Origin: an uncultured Methylotenera sp.
GTDB lineage: Bacteria > Pseudomonadota > Gammaproteobacteria > Burkholderiales > Methylophilaceae
Reading direction: 5' to 3'
Assembly: GCF_946479685.1 (NCBI RefSeq)
Contig: NZ_CAMLGS010000022.1
Location: 1-42,450, forward strand
Length of the DNA: 42,450 nucleotides
The notes below the pieces were generated by a model that saw only the letters and a list, made by a program, of their open reading frames with translations, had not been told where the DNA came from and did not search any database. Within the stretch, counting starts at the first letter, position 1. The number at the start of each line of letters is the position of its first letter. The translations under genes were made by a program, and so were the position numbers. This document shows positions 7,889-17,469 of the stretch, piece after piece.

Positions 7889-9736
7889 ATGGCAAAAGTA
7901 TCTGTTACTGAACTAGTTTTACGCGATGGTCACCAATCGCTTATAGCAACCCGCATGCGCACTGATGATATGCTACCAATTTGTGCAAAGCTTGATGCTA
8001 TTGGCTTTTGGTCGCTTGAAGCTTGGGGCGGTGCAACATTCGACGCATGTGTACGTTTTCTAAAAGAAGACCCATGGGAGCGTTTGGCTAAGTTGCGTAA
8101 GGCGTTACCTAACAGCCGCATTAAAATGTTGCTACGCGGTCAAAACTTGTTAGGTTACCGTCACTATTCTGATGATGTGGTGCGTGCTTTCGTACAAAAA
8201 TCAGCCGATAACGGTGTAGATGTTTTCCGTATTTTTGACGCAATGAACGACTTGCGTAACATTCAAACTTCGGTTGAGGCAGTTAAAAAACTAGGCAAAC
8301 ACGCTGAAGGTGCTATTGCTTACACTACAAGTCCAGTGCATGACGTAAATTATTTTGTGCAATTGGCTAAAGAGTTGGAAGCTATGGGTTGCGATACCAT
8401 TGCCATTAAAGACATGGCAGGCTTGCTCACACCACAAGGTACTAGCGAGCTGGTAAAAGCGTTACATAGTGCAGTTAGTTTGCCAATTCAATTACATAGC
8501 CACGCAACTTCAGGCTTGTCAGCCATGAGTTTGCTAAAAGGGATTGAGGCTGGTGCAAGCATTATTGATACCTGTAACTCATCATTTGGTGAAGGTGCTA
8601 GCCATTCATCTACTGAAAGTTTAGTCGCTGCATTGCAAGGTACTGAATACGACACCGGTTTAGATTTAGGCGCATTGCAAGAAATTACCGCTTACTTCAG
8701 AGATGTGCGTAAGAAATACTGGCAGTTTGAAAGCGAGTTTACTGGTGTGGATACACGTGTGCTGGTAAACCAGATTCCTGGCGGCATGATTTCAAACCTG
8801 TCTAACCAGCTTAAAGAGCAAGGCGCGCTTAACCGTATGGATGAAGTGCTACAAGAGATTCCACGCGTGCGTGAAGACTTGGGCTACCCTCCTTTAGTAA
8901 CGCCAACCTCACAGATTGTAGGTACCCAAGCGGTGCTAAACGTGATGACCGGTGCGCGTTACAAGTCTATTACTAATGAAGTTAAAAACTACTTCCTAGG
9001 TCAATACGGCAAAGCTCCAGCTGCAGTGAATGAAACCATCAAGCAACAAGCAGTTGGTGATGCGGTAGTTGTAAGCTGCAGACCAGCTGATTTACTCAAG
9101 CCAGAAATGGCAAGACTAAGCAGCGAAGCTGAGCGCTTTGCCAAGTCTGAAGAGGATGTGCTGACCTATGCAATGTTCCCGGACATTGGTCAAACCTATT
9201 TGCAAGAGCGTAATGCAGGTTCATTAGTGCCTGAAGTGTTGCTAGATAAAAACTCAATTAAATCTAGCGGCCCAAGATTTGCACCTAATGAATTTAAAGT
9301 GACCTTGCATGGCGAAACATTCCATATCAACGTGACTGGCAGTGGCCACGCTGGTGAAGAGCAGCGTCCATACTTTGTGTCTATCGATGGCATTGCTGAA
9401 GAAGTGATTGTGGAAACGCTGAGTGAAATTGAGATTTCTAACGGTGGCGCAGCAAGTAGCGGCGGCAAAAGAAAAGTAGCCAGCAACACTAGCAGCGGTC
9501 GTCCACGCCCTTCTCATCCTGGCCACGTAACAACCTCTATGCCAGGCACCATCGTTGCCATTAAGGTAAATGTTGGCGATAAAGTAAAGGCTGGTGATGG
9601 CGTATTGGTGATTGAAGCGATGAAAATGGAAAATGAAATCCAGGCCTCAACTACAGGTACCGTAGTGGCTATCCATGCTGCTAAAGGCGATACAGTGACA
9701 CCGGACGAATCCTTACTTGAAATTCAACCTGAATAA
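7889..9736 (+). CDS. pycB: pyruvate carboxylase subunit B (carboxyltransferase-biotin carrier)
   Basis: Transfers CO2 from biotin to pyruvate, giving oxaloacetate. The N-terminal HMGL-like barrel (LVLRDGHQSLIATRM, about residues 1-300) is followed by the conserved carboxylase domain and a Gly/Ser/Pro-rich linker (about 515-545). The C-terminal biotinyl domain carries Lys579 in EAMKMEN. The same architecture occurs in oxaloacetate decarboxylase alpha (OadA). No oadB or oadG membrane subunits are present, and a biotin carboxylase precedes it by 68 bases, which favours PycB. A terminator follows. Confidence 0.88.
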   Translation: MAKVSVTELVLRDGHQSLIATRMRTDDMLPICAKLDAIGFWSLEAWGGATFDACVRFLKEDPWERLAKLRKALPNSRIKMLLRGQNLLGYRHYSDDVVRAFVQKSADNGVDVFRIFDAMNDLRNIQTSVEAVKKLGKHAEGAIAYTTSPVHDVNYFVQLAKELEAMGCDTIAIKDMAGLLTPQGTSELVKALHSAVSLPIQLHSHATSGLSAMSLLKGIEAGASIIDTCNSSFGEGASHSSTESLVAALQGTEYDTGLDLGALQEITAYFRDVRKKYWQFESEFTGVDTRVLVNQIPGGMISNLSNQLKEQGALNRMDEVLQEIPRVREDLGYPPLVTPTSQIVGTQAVLNVMTGARYKSITNEVKNYFLGQYGKAPAAVNETIKQQAVGDAVVVSCRPADLLKPEMARLSSEAERFAKSEEDVLTYAMFPDIGQTYLQERNAGSLVPEVLLDKNSIKSSGPRFAPNEFKVTLHGETFHINVTGSGHAGEEQRPYFVSIDGIAEEVIVETLSEIEISNGGAASSGGKRKVASNTSSGRPRPSHPGHVTTSMPGTIVAIKVNVGDKVKAGDGVLVIEAMKMENEIQASTTGTVVAIHAAKGDTVTPDESLLEIQPE

Positions 9737-9771
9737 GAGATGTTTTAATTAACAACTTTAATTAACAGACT

Positions 9772-9803
9772 AAGCCGACGGATACGTACTGTCGGCTTTT
9801 TTA
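9772..9803 (+). terminator. intrinsic terminator after pycB
   Basis: AAGCCGAC (9772-9779) and GTCGGCTT (9791-9798) form an 8-bp stem with an 11-base loop, followed by a T run. It ends only 14 bases before the maf start. Confidence 0.85.
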
Positions 9804-9817
9804 TTACTACGATAATC

Positions 9818-10399
9818 ATGCACAACAATTTGATCCTTGCCTCATCCTCTATTTACCGACGCGAGTTATTAACCCGCTTACAGATTCCTTTTAGCTGCAT
9901 CTCTCCAGACGTAGATGAAACGCCATTTGAAAATGAGCTGCCGCAAGAAACTGCTTTAAGACTGGCTAAAGAAAAAGCCATCAAAATCGGTGCTACGCAT
10001 ACCGATGCGCTGGTGATTGGATGCGACCAGGTGGCAACGCTGGATAATATACAACTAGGCAAACCGCTCAATCACGATAATGCGACGAAACAACTGCGTA
10101 TGATGCGCGGTAGAGAAGTGATTTTTCATAGTGCCTTATGTTTATACAATGCTCAAACGCAGCATATGCAAGCGACAGTGGTGCCTTATGTAGTGCAATT
10201 TAGAAATTTAACAGATGAGCAAATTGAAAGTTACTTGTTAAAAGAGCAACCTTATCATTGCGCCGGCAGTGCTAAATCTGAAGGCTTGGGTATCGCTATT
10301 ATCGAGAAAATGACTGGCGAAGACCCGAATGCACTGATAGGTTTACCACTGATTGCGTTGATTAATATGCTTAATCATGAGCAAGTATCCGTGATATAA
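9818..10399 (+). CDS. yceF: Maf-like nucleoside triphosphate pyrophosphatase (YceF type)
   Basis: House-cleaning pyrophosphatase; the E. coli YceF subgroup prefers 7-methyl-GTP. The N-terminal [14 protein letters not shown] motif, the VDETP segment, GCDQV and the CAGSAKSEG...[11 protein letters not shown]-terminus follow YceF closely. At 193 residues it is full length. No Shine-Dalgarno is evident before the ATG. In E. coli yceF lies next to yceD; here the pycAB pair sits between the two. Substrate preference is inferred from similarity. Confidence 0.88.
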   Translation: MHNNLILASSSIYRRELLTRLQIPFSCISPDVDETPFENELPQETALRLAKEKAIKIGATHTDALVIGCDQVATLDNIQLGKPLNHDNATKQLRMMRGREVIFHSALCLYNAQTQHMQATVVPYVVQFRNLTDEQIESYLLKEQPYHCAGSAKSEGLGIAIIEKMTGEDPNALIGLPLIALINMLNHEQVSVI

Positions 10400-10484
10400 C
10401 AGCATAATAATTAAACCTTATAAATGAACTAAATACGATGGATTGTTGCCACATTTACCCGCTCTCACCAAGAAGGAGTTTGTA

Positions 10485-11930
10485 ATGCCCAATCAATATA
10501 AATTGATCGCACTGTGCGTATTATCTGTTTTATCTAGCAATGTCATATCCGCTGATACAGATGAAATTGTCAGCGGCTTATCTGATCAGCAAACTGTTGC
10601 TGTTACTATCTACAATCACAATCTTGCGCTAGTGAAAGATCAGCGTAAAGTTAAATTAAGCAGCGGCTTAAATAATCTGGCATTACGAGATGTAAGCGCA
10701 CAAATTAGGCCAGAAACGGCATTGTTGCGCAGCATCAGCCATAAGGGCAGTTTTGATACCCTAGAACAGAATTTTGATTTTGACTTACTTACTCCTCAAA
10801 AACTGCTTGAGAAATATGTAGGTAAAGCGGTGCGCGTAATTAGCACTAATCCTGCAACAGGTGTAGAAACGAGCGAACAAGCCTCTGTATTATCTGCAAA
10901 CAATGGCGTTGTCATGAAAATCGGTAACCGTATCGAAACCGGCATGCCTGGCCGCATTGTGTATGACAATGTTCCGCTTAACTTACGTGACCGCCCCACC
11001 CTCATAACCAAGTTGAATAATAAAACAGCAGGCGAACAGTCTGTTGAGTTAAGTTACCTCACTGGCGGCCTGGATTGGAAAGCAGACTATGTGGCTGAGC
11101 TTAGCCCGAAAGAAGACAGTTTGGATTTATCTGGCTGGGTCACTTTAACCAACACTAGTGGTACCAGTTATCAAAATGCGAAACTACAGCTGGTAGCCGG
11201 AGATGTGAACCGGGTACAAGATGAGTTTCCGAGAGCGATGAGTATGAGAAAAGGCGTTGCTATGGCCGCTGAGGCTGCAGCACCTATGGCCGAGGAGTCG
11301 CTGCTTGAATACCATTTATACAGCCTGGATCGCCCAACCACGATTGCCGAGAACCAAACCAAACAAGTGGCCTTACTATCAGCGGCACAGGTGCCGGCAC
11401 GCAAGGAGCTGGTGTTGCGCGGTGCCGATTACTATTACAACGCTAGTTATGGTGATTTAGGCCAAAAGCTAAAAGTTGGCGTATTTGTAGAGTTTGATAA
11501 CACAGAAGCGGCAAAGTTAGGCATACCATTACCCAAAGGCGTGATGCGTGTTTATAAGAAAGACAGCCTTGGTAATGCCCAATTTGTAGGTGAAGACCGC
11601 ATTGACCATACACCAAAAAATGAAGCAGTACGCCTGAAACTGGGTGAGGCTTTTGATGTAACTGCAGATAAGAAACAATCAGACTTTAAAACCATGCCAC
11701 GCCCAGCCAAGGGTAATAGCATGTTCGAAAGCGCGTATGAGATTGTGATTAAAAATGCGAAAAAAGAGCGTGTTTCTGTTACCGTGCAAGAGCCGATTCC
11801 TGCAGACTGGAAAATAATCAAAGAAAGCCATCCTAGCCAAAAAGCCACCAGCAATACGGCCGTGTGGAAAATTGACGTGCCGGCAGAAGGCAAAGCCACG
11901 TTAAGTTATCGAGTACAAGTGAAATATTAA
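10485..11930 (+). CDS. exported DUF4139 domain protein of unknown function
   Basis: Predicted 481-residue periplasmic or surface protein. The ATG at 10485 is preceded by AAGGAG and starts a signal peptide (MPNQYKLIALCVLSVLSS, likely cleaved after VISA), so I prefer it to an upstream TTG in frame. The mature part has the beta-rich DUF4139 character, with sequence like LTGGLDWKADYVAEL in the middle and SYRVQVKY at the end, and an Ala/Met-rich low-complexity stretch near residue 255-270. No catalytic motif is recognised. It lies between maf and an RsmI-like gene and overlaps the latter by one base (TAATG), implying coupled translation. Function is unknown. Confidence 0.85.
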   Translation: MPNQYKLIALCVLSVLSSNVISADTDEIVSGLSDQQTVAVTIYNHNLALVKDQRKVKLSSGLNNLALRDVSAQIRPETALLRSISHKGSFDTLEQNFDFDLLTPQKLLEKYVGKAVRVISTNPATGVETSEQASVLSANNGVVMKIGNRIETGMPGRIVYDNVPLNLRDRPTLITKLNNKTAGEQSVELSYLTGGLDWKADYVAELSPKEDSLDLSGWVTLTNTSGTSYQNAKLQLVAGDVNRVQDEFPRAMSMRKGVAMAAEAAAPMAEESLLEYHLYSLDRPTTIAENQTKQVALLSAAQVPARKELVLRGADYYYNASYGDLGQKLKVGVFVEFDNTEAAKLGIPLPKGVMRVYKKDSLGNAQFVGEDRIDHTPKNEAVRLKLGEAFDVTADKKQSDFKTMPRPAKGNSMFESAYEIVIKNAKKERVSVTVQEPIPADWKIIKESHPSQKATSNTAVWKIDVPAEGKATLSYRVQVKY

Positions 11931-12646
11931 TGATTAATCAAAAAGCAGGCACACTCTATTTTATTCCGGTCACCATGGGTGAGGACAATGTCACCAAGGT
12001 GCTACCAACAGAGGTAATCAGTATTGCGCAACAGTTGGATGAGTTTATTGTAGAGAACGAGAAAACAGCGCGCCATTTTTTAAGTACGATTAAGCATAGC
12101 AAACCGATACGCGAGCTTGTGCTTAAAACATTAAATGAGCACACCAGCGATAAAGAACTGCCTGCATTGCTAACCTCATTAATGGCAGGTAAAAACGTTG
12201 GCTTAATGAGCGAGGCAGGATGTCCTGGTATTGCAGACCCAGGAGCTAAACTTGCCGCGCTAGCGCATCAAAAGGGAATTCGCGTCGCTCCACTGGTCGG
12301 CCCCTCCTCCATCCTGCTGAGCCTGATGGCAAGTGGCCTAAATGGGCAACGCTTTACCTTTTTAGGTTATTTACCTAGTGACAAAGCCGCACGTGTGAGT
12401 CAGCTTAAAGAAATCGAAAAGCGCTCCAAACAGCAGGAAACGCAGATTTTTATCGAAACTCCCTACCGTAACCAGCATATGCTTGAAGATATACTGGCTA
12501 CTTGTCATAGTGAAACCAGGCTGTGTGTTGCCTGCAATATTAGCTGCGGAGATGAGTTAATCGTGACTAAGCGTGTGAAAGAATGGAAAGCTTCTACCCT
12601 GCCGGACTTACACAAAAAACCTACTGTGTTCTTGCTATTGGCTTAA
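11930..12646 (+). CDS. RsmI-like SAM-dependent methyltransferase (tetrapyrrole methylase fold)
   Basis: Protein of 238 residues in the family of 16S rRNA 2'-O-ribose methyltransferase I. Visible landmarks are [11 protein letters not shown] near the start, [16 protein letters not shown] (RsmI proteins have a DAGTP version) and [15 protein letters not shown], the expected SAM-binding layout. It is clearly diverged from canonical RsmI, so a separate rsmI is likely elsewhere and the target here is uncertain. It is translationally coupled to the DUF4139 gene. Its stop codon overlaps that of the convergent rnhB by four bases (TTAA). Confidence 0.82.
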   Translation: MINQKAGTLYFIPVTMGEDNVTKVLPTEVISIAQQLDEFIVENEKTARHFLSTIKHSKPIRELVLKTLNEHTSDKELPALLTSLMAGKNVGLMSEAGCPGIADPGAKLAALAHQKGIRVAPLVGPSSILLSLMASGLNGQRFTFLGYLPSDKAARVSQLKEIEKRSKQQETQIFIETPYRNQHMLEDILATCHSETRLCVACNISCGDELIVTKRVKEWKASTLPDLHKKPTVFLLLA

Positions 12647-13257
12647 TTGGCTTGTATGAGCGCCCGTACCGGTGCGTAACTGCGTCGGTGCACAGGTGAA
12701 ACGCCATGCTGCTGTAACAAGGCTATATGAGCTGCTGTGGGGTAGCCCTTGTGCTGTGCAAAACCATACATAGGATATTGCTGATCTAGCTCATACAGGG
12801 CAGCATCACGCGCAGTTTTCGCTAAAATAGAGGCGGCAGATATGGCTTGTACTTTGCTATCGCCCTTTACGATCGCCTCACAGGGTAAGCTGATTTTTGG
12901 GCATTTATTGCCATCAACTTGTACCAATAGGTTCAATTGGCCTGACTTCAACTGCTCAGTTTCGGATAAGCTAAGTTGCACCGCTTCAATCGCGCGTTTC
13001 ATCGCTAGCAAACTGGCTTGCAAGATATTGATTTCATCAATTTCTTCTACTGTGCTGTGAGCAATGCTCCAAGCTAAAGCGTGTGCTTTAATCTCAAGCG
13101 CCAAAGCATCACGCTTTTTTTCACTTAACTTCTTGGAATCGGCTAAACCCTGGATTGGCTTTGCCGGATCAAGTATCACAGCCGCTGCATACACAGCACC
13201 AGCTAACGGGCCACGCCCTGCTTCATCTACGCCACAAATTAGCTGAATTGGGTTCAT
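12643..13257 (-). CDS. rnhB: ribonuclease HII
   Basis: Removes ribonucleotides and RNA strands from RNA-DNA hybrids. Active-site acidic residues are Asp11-Glu12 ([12 protein letters not shown]), Asp115 (VQVDGNKCP) and Asp133 ([21 protein letters not shown] region). Length 204 is close to the usual 198. The start overlaps the lpxB stop in ATGA, so it is coupled to lpxB, the common proteobacterial arrangement. It ends convergently against the RsmI-like gene with no terminator between them. Confidence 0.96.
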   Translation of the reverse strand: MNPIQLICGVDEAGRGPLAGAVYAAAVILDPAKPIQGLADSKKLSEKKRDALALEIKAHALAWSIAHSTVEEIDEINILQASLLAMKRAIEAVQLSLSETEQLKSGQLNLLVQVDGNKCPKISLPCEAIVKGDSKVQAISAASILAKTARDAALYELDQQYPMYGFAQHKGYPTAAHIALLQQHGVSPVHRRSYAPVRALIQAN

Positions 13258-14387
13258 TTCAGATGCGAGAGCACGGCAATTGCCGCTTTTTCAGCAGTGT
13301 TTTGCTTTAATTGATAATGAATATCGGTAAATTCGCTTTTAATTGTGGCCAGTTTTTCTTTATCGTTAACAAGTTCCAATGCAGCTTGCGCAATTTTTTC
13401 AGCAGTAGCATCATCTTGCAATAACTCTGGCACGACAAATTTTTCTGCCAGTATATTAGGTAAGCCTACATACGGTTGTAGGCGCATGCGCTTCAGCAAT
13501 TGCCAGCTCAGGTTAGACATGCGGTACGTAATCACCATAGGCTTTTTAAGCAATGCAGCTTCTAGCGTGGCGGTACCTGACGCAACTATCACTACATTTG
13601 CTGCTTCCATTGCATCATGCGCATGCCCAAACAGCAACTGAATCGGTGGCGCCTCAGGGTCGTTAAAAATTGCTAGCTCAAAAATGCGGCGTGTTTCACG
13701 TGTGATCAATGGCACTAAGAATATGGCATTAGGTTGCTGAGTGTAAATCTGCTTAGCAGTTTGCACAAATAAATCCGCATGCTGCTGCACTTCACTTTGG
13801 CGGCTGCCAGGCAACATCGCCACAATCAATGCATCGGCATCTAATTTTAAAATCTCGCGTGCACCAGCAACATCCGGCTCGATTGGCAACATATCGGCTA
13901 ATGGGTGGCCAACATAGGCCACAGGAATGCCCTTTTCCTTGTATAAAGCAGGCTCAAAAGGAAATAGTGCCAGAACCTGGTTAACTGCTTTTTTAATTTT
14001 GTTGATACGATTCTTACGCCAAGCCCAAATAGATGGGCTCACATAATGTATCGTTTTAATCCCTTTATTTTTAAGCTTTTTTTCTAGCCAAAAATTAAAG
14101 TCAGGCGCATCAATGCCAATAAACAAATCTGGTGGATTGCTTAAAAAGTGATTTAACAACTCACGGCGCAGTTTGAGCAGACCCCATAAGTGCTTGATTA
14201 CCTCAAGGTAACCACGTACAGATAGACGTTCAATCGGGTACAGTGATTGAGCACCTTCGCTAATCATTTTAGGCCCAGCGATACCGACAAACTCTATATC
14301 TGGATGTTTTTGTTTTAATGCTTGTATCAGGTGGCTACCAAGTAAATCACCTGAGGCTTCTCCAGCCACAATGCCAATTCTAACCAT
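13254..14387 (-). CDS. lpxB: lipid-A-disaccharide synthase
   Basis: Glycosyltransferase joining UDP-2,3-diacylglucosamine and lipid X to form the lipid A disaccharide at the inner face of the membrane. The N-terminal [16 protein letters not shown] motif, the [11 protein letters not shown] segment and the [10 protein letters not shown] motif mark the family. Length is 377, as usual. It follows lpxA after 12 bases and overlaps rnhB by four. Confidence 0.96.
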   Translation of the reverse strand: MVRIGIVAGEASGDLLGSHLIQALKQKHPDIEFVGIAGPKMISEGAQSLYPIERLSVRGYLEVIKHLWGLLKLRRELLNHFLSNPPDLFIGIDAPDFNFWLEKKLKNKGIKTIHYVSPSIWAWRKNRINKIKKAVNQVLALFPFEPALYKEKGIPVAYVGHPLADMLPIEPDVAGAREILKLDADALIVAMLPGSRQSEVQQHADLFVQTAKQIYTQQPNAIFLVPLITRETRRIFELAIFNDPEAPPIQLLFGHAHDAMEAANVVIVASGTATLEAALLKKPMVITYRMSNLSWQLLKRMRLQPYVGLPNILAEKFVVPELLQDDATAEKIAQAALELVNDKEKLATIKSEFTDIHYQLKQNTAEKAAIAVLSHLK

Positions 14388-14399
14388 AATAATGCGCGA

Positions 14400-15182
14400 T
14401 TAGCGGACAATGCCGCGAGTAGATACATTCAGAAAATCGGTTAATAGCCCGATTTCTGGTGTTTTTGATAGCATGCCTTCTAGCTCAACTTTAGCTTCTT
14501 CTAAAGTTAAGCCTTTGCGATACAGCGTTTTATAAGCACGCTTAATCTGCAAAATGCTTTCAGGTGAAAAGCCGCGGCGTTTCAGCCCTTCTGCATTGAT
14601 ACCATGTGGCTTGGCATCGTAGCCAGCCGCCGTTACGTAAGGTGGAATGTCTTTAAACACCACAGAGCCCACGGCTGTAATGACATGAGAGCCAATTTTG
14701 CAGAACTGATGCACTAGCGTGAAACCGCCTAAAATTGCATAGTCATACATATCTACGTGACCAGCCAGCGATGAGTTGTTAGCCAAAATGGTATGGTTGC
14801 CGACTTGGCAGTCATGTGCAATATGCACATAGGCCATAATCCAGTTATCGTTACCGATTTTGGTCGTACCTTTATCCTGCACGGTACCTCGATTAAATGT
14901 ACAAAACTCGCGAATGGTATTGTTATCACCAATCTCTAGCAGTGTTGGTTCGCCTTTGTATTTTTTATCCTGCGGTGCTTCACCTAGGGATGAGTACTGA
15001 AAAATCTGGTTATTCTTGCCAATCGTGGTCGGGCCGTTAATCGCAACATGGCTAGCTACACGTGTCCCTGCATCGATTTTTACATGCGGCCCAATCACAG
15101 TATATGCGCCAACTTCAACACTGGAATCCAGCTCAGCTGATGCATCTATGATGGCGGTTGGATGAATTTTTGCAGTATGCAT
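14400..15182 (-). CDS. lpxA: UDP-N-acetylglucosamine acyltransferase
   Basis: First committed step of lipid A synthesis, moving 3-hydroxyacyl from ACP to UDP-GlcNAc. It is a left-handed parallel beta helix of hexapeptide repeats in the N-terminal two thirds, followed by an alpha-helical C-terminus. The catalytic base corresponds to His123 in VHIAHDC. At 260 residues it is close to the usual 262. FabZ, LpxD and LpxB are encoded beside it, matching the conserved lpxD-fabZ-lpxA-lpxB order. Confidence 0.97.
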   Translation of the reverse strand: MHTAKIHPTAIIDASAELDSSVEVGAYTVIGPHVKIDAGTRVASHVAINGPTTIGKNNQIFQYSSLGEAPQDKKYKGEPTLLEIGDNNTIREFCTFNRGTVQDKGTTKIGNDNWIMAYVHIAHDCQVGNHTILANNSSLAGHVDMYDYAILGGFTLVHQFCKIGSHVITAVGSVVFKDIPPYVTAAGYDAKPHGINAEGLKRRGFSPESILQIKRAYKTLYRKGLTLEEAKVELEGMLSKTPEIGLLTDFLNVSTRGIVR

Positions 15183-15254
15183 TTTGACTTCACTTATTAT
15201 TTGTCTGCGATATAGCGTTAATTAATAACTTATTTCGACAATTTATTTTGACAC

Positions 15255-15725
15255 TTATTTTTCAATAGCTTTTAATATGCACATCATCTGCGCTTCAGCA
15301 ACGACAGCGCCATCCACAGTGGCAACACCTGAGTATTTCCAAATGCCTTTTAGAATGCGGTCAATTTTTACATTCAGAACGATTTGATCGCCAGGGGATA
15401 CTGGCTTTTTAAAGCGTGCGCTATCAATACCAGCAAAGTAATAAACAGAGTCATCTGTAGGCTTGGTATCCATAGTTTTGAATGACAAAATGGCAGCTGC
15501 TTGCGCCATGGCTTCAACGATCAAAACACCAGGCATTACTGGGTGGTATGGGAAGTGCCCAGGAAAGTAAGGCTCGTTCACGCTGACATTCTTAATCGCA
15601 GTGATTTCTTTACCTAACTCTAAAGACAGCACGCGATCAACCAATACAAATGGATAACGATGCGGCAAATGCTCTAAAATTTCATGAATATCCATACTAG
15701 TAGTAGCGGTTGCATTATTAGTCAT
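15255..15725 (-). CDS. fabZ: 3-hydroxyacyl-ACP dehydratase
   Basis: Dehydrates 3-hydroxyacyl-ACP, competing with LpxA and LpxD for this substrate and so balancing membrane lipid against lipid A. Hot-dog fold with His57 ([13 protein letters not shown]) and Glu71 (VEAMAQ). The 156-residue reading begins [10 protein letters not shown] and has a GAGA ribosome-binding site. An internal Met11 lies at the usual family start but has no Shine-Dalgarno, so the longer form is chosen. Confidence 0.96.
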   Translation of the reverse strand: MTNNATATTSMDIHEILEHLPHRYPFVLVDRVLSLELGKEITAIKNVSVNEPYFPGHFPYHPVMPGVLIVEAMAQAAAILSFKTMDTKPTDDSVYYFAGIDSARFKKPVSPGDQIVLNVKIDRILKGIWKYSGVATVDGAVVAEAQMMCILKAIEK

Positions 15726-15783
15726 ATTAATCTCGGTTTACTTCTTTTAAAGAGTTTTATTGTTAATCTGTGAAATCTGCCAA

Positions 15784-16818
15784 CTATTTTGTTTTTAACA
15801 AACTAATTTCATTTTCCAGTTGTTTAATTCTTGCTGCAAAGTCATCTAAGTGACGAAGCTTTGCTGCCGTGTTTAGCCATGCCTTATGCGTTTGAAAAGG
15901 CATGAGTGCGGTATATGTATCAGCCGCCATCAATGAGCGCGTAATCATACTGCCAGGCGATACAGTGACATGGTCGGCTATTTCCAAATGCCCTAGTATC
16001 ATGGCAGCACCGCCTATTTTACAGTGTTTGCCTATGCGAGCACTACCCGCGACGCCAACGCAACCGGCGATGACAGTATGTGCGCCAATCACGCAGTTAT
16101 GCCCGATTTGTATCAAGTTATCGAGTTTGACACCTTCTTCGATAATGGTGTCATCAATTGCCCCGCGGTCAACCGTTGTATTGGCACCAATATCCACATT
16201 GGCATGAATCACTACGCGCCCTACTTGCGGTATTTTCAGCCATTTGCCAGCTTCTTCAGCATAGCCAAAGCCGTCTGAACCAATAATCACGCCTGAAAAT
16301 ATATGGCAATTCTCACCAATTTCGCAATGGTGCTTAATTACCACATTCGGCTCTAAACGTGTTCTTGCTGCTATCTTGACATCATTTTCAACTATGCAGC
16401 CGCTTGTAATTACCACATGCTCACCTAGCGTTACATTTGCTCCAATAACAACCAGTGGACCTATGCTGCAAGAAGCCGGAATTTGAGCAGTCGCATGTAT
16501 AACGGCAGTTTCATGTACGCCAATAGGCGCAGCCGCTAATGGATTTAGAAAGGCCGATAGTTTTGCAAAGTACGCGTAAGGATTATCAACGATAATTTTT
16601 GGTTGTGTCGTGAGTTCTGCGTGCGCTTCTTTCATGATAAAAGCACTTGCTTTACTGGCTACAAGCGCTTTTTGATACTTACTATCATTAAAGAAACTAA
16701 TAGAACCTGGCAATGCATTTGCAATAGAGGATACCCTACTGACTAAAACACTGCCATCACCTACAACATGACCACCTAGCGCACTAACAATATCGTTAAG
16801 TGAGTATTGCTGACTCAT
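15784..16818 (-). CDS. lpxD: UDP-3-O-(3-hydroxyacyl)glucosamine N-acyltransferase
   Basis: Third step of lipid A synthesis; adds the second 3-hydroxyacyl chain from ACP. An N-terminal uridine-binding domain (about 1-100) is followed by hexapeptide repeats and a C-terminal helix with Leu-rich coiled character ([11 protein letters not shown]). His240 in QIGHNCVIG is the expected catalytic base. Length 344 is normal. It sits between skp and fabZ, as in E. coli. Confidence 0.97.
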   Translation of the reverse strand: MSQQYSLNDIVSALGGHVVGDGSVLVSRVSSIANALPGSISFFNDSKYQKALVASKASAFIMKEAHAELTTQPKIIVDNPYAYFAKLSAFLNPLAAAPIGVHETAVIHATAQIPASCSIGPLVVIGANVTLGEHVVITSGCIVENDVKIAARTRLEPNVVIKHHCEIGENCHIFSGVIIGSDGFGYAEEAGKWLKIPQVGRVVIHANVDIGANTTVDRGAIDDTIIEEGVKLDNLIQIGHNCVIGAHTVIAGCVGVAGSARIGKHCKIGGAAMILGHLEIADHVTVSPGSMITRSLMAADTYTALMPFQTHKAWLNTAAKLRHLDDFAARIKQLENEISLLKTK

Positions 16819-16856
16819 GCTTTAGCTCGAAAATATAACGTGACCAAACAAATTGC

Positions 16857-17360
16857 TTATTTCTTGCCAAGCGTTTTTAATACTTTGTCTGTAATGTCAA
16901 TTTTTTTGCTAGCGTAAGCAACACCGCTGTAGACCACTAAATCGTAGCCTTCAGCTTCAGATACTGATTGAACAGCCTTGTTGATGCGGTCTTGCAAAGC
17001 ACCTAGCTCTTCATTTTTACGTAGGTTAATATCCTCACGTAATTCGCGCTGTTTACGTTGGAATTCAATTTTAATATTTTGAGCGTCACGCTCTTTGTTG
17101 CGGCGATCAGACTCAGATAGCGTTAAGCCTTCTTTATCTAGTACCGTTTCAATATCTTTAATTTGTTTAGCCATACGCTCCAGCTCTTGTGAGCGTGGGC
17201 TAAATTCTTTTTCTAATTTCTTACCGCTTTCCGCAGTTTGCGGTGCGTCTTGCAAGATTTTATCTACTTGCACATAACCAACTTTTAACTCTGCTGATTG
17301 AGCGCTTGCTGCGAATGCGATTAAGCTTGCAACTAATAAACTTTTTAAAAACTGACTCAA
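16857..17360 (-). CDS. skp: periplasmic chaperone Skp/OmpH
   Basis: Periplasmic holdase that carries unfolded outer-membrane proteins to the BAM complex. A signal peptide (MSQFLKSLLVASLIAFAASA, cleaved about AQSA-ELK) is followed by KVGYVQVDKIL and a long charged coiled-coil region (about 50-130). At 167 residues it is close to E. coli Skp. The start is TTG at 17358-17360: an in-frame TAA is directly upstream and a strong AGGAG lies seven bases before it. It lies between bamA and lpxD, as expected. Confidence 0.94.
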   Translation of the reverse strand: MSQFLKSLLVASLIAFAASAQSAELKVGYVQVDKILQDAPQTAESGKKLEKEFSPRSQELERMAKQIKDIETVLDKEGLTLSESDRRNKERDAQNIKIEFQRKQRELREDINLRKNEELGALQDRINKAVQSVSEAEGYDLVVYSGVAYASKKIDITDKVLKTLGKK

Positions 17361-17382
17361 TTAATTTCTCCTAACGCTGTAC

Positions 17383-17398
17383 TGCACACATGTGTGCA
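17383..17398. repeat. 16-bp perfect palindrome between bamA and skp
   Basis: TGCACACATGTGTGCA reads the same on both strands. It lies 22 bases upstream of the skp start codon. It could be a transcription-factor site or fold as a hairpin with a small central loop. Confidence 0.75.
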
Positions 17399-17415
17399 TC
17401 ATTATGCCATAAGAC

Positions 17416-17454
17416 ATTCAATCGAATAAGCAACTAGGCTGTATTCGATTGAAT
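17416..17454. repeat. 13-bp inverted repeat after bamA
   Basis: ATTCAATCGAATA (17416-17428) is exactly complementary to 17442-17454, with a 13-base loop. It lies 16 bases after the bamA stop. No T run follows, so it looks like an mRNA-stabilising or processing hairpin more than an intrinsic terminator. Confidence 0.7.
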
Positions 17455-17469
17455 TATGTATCAATAACT

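Noticed and set aside
7889..9736. Sodium-pumping oxaloacetate decarboxylase alpha subunit
   Set aside because: The domain layout fits, but no beta or gamma membrane subunit lies nearby and a biotin carboxylase does.
10443..10484. Upstream TTG start for the DUF4139 gene
   Set aside because: It would add 14 residues before the signal peptide, while the ATG at 10485 has a strong AAGGAG and begins a normal signal sequence.
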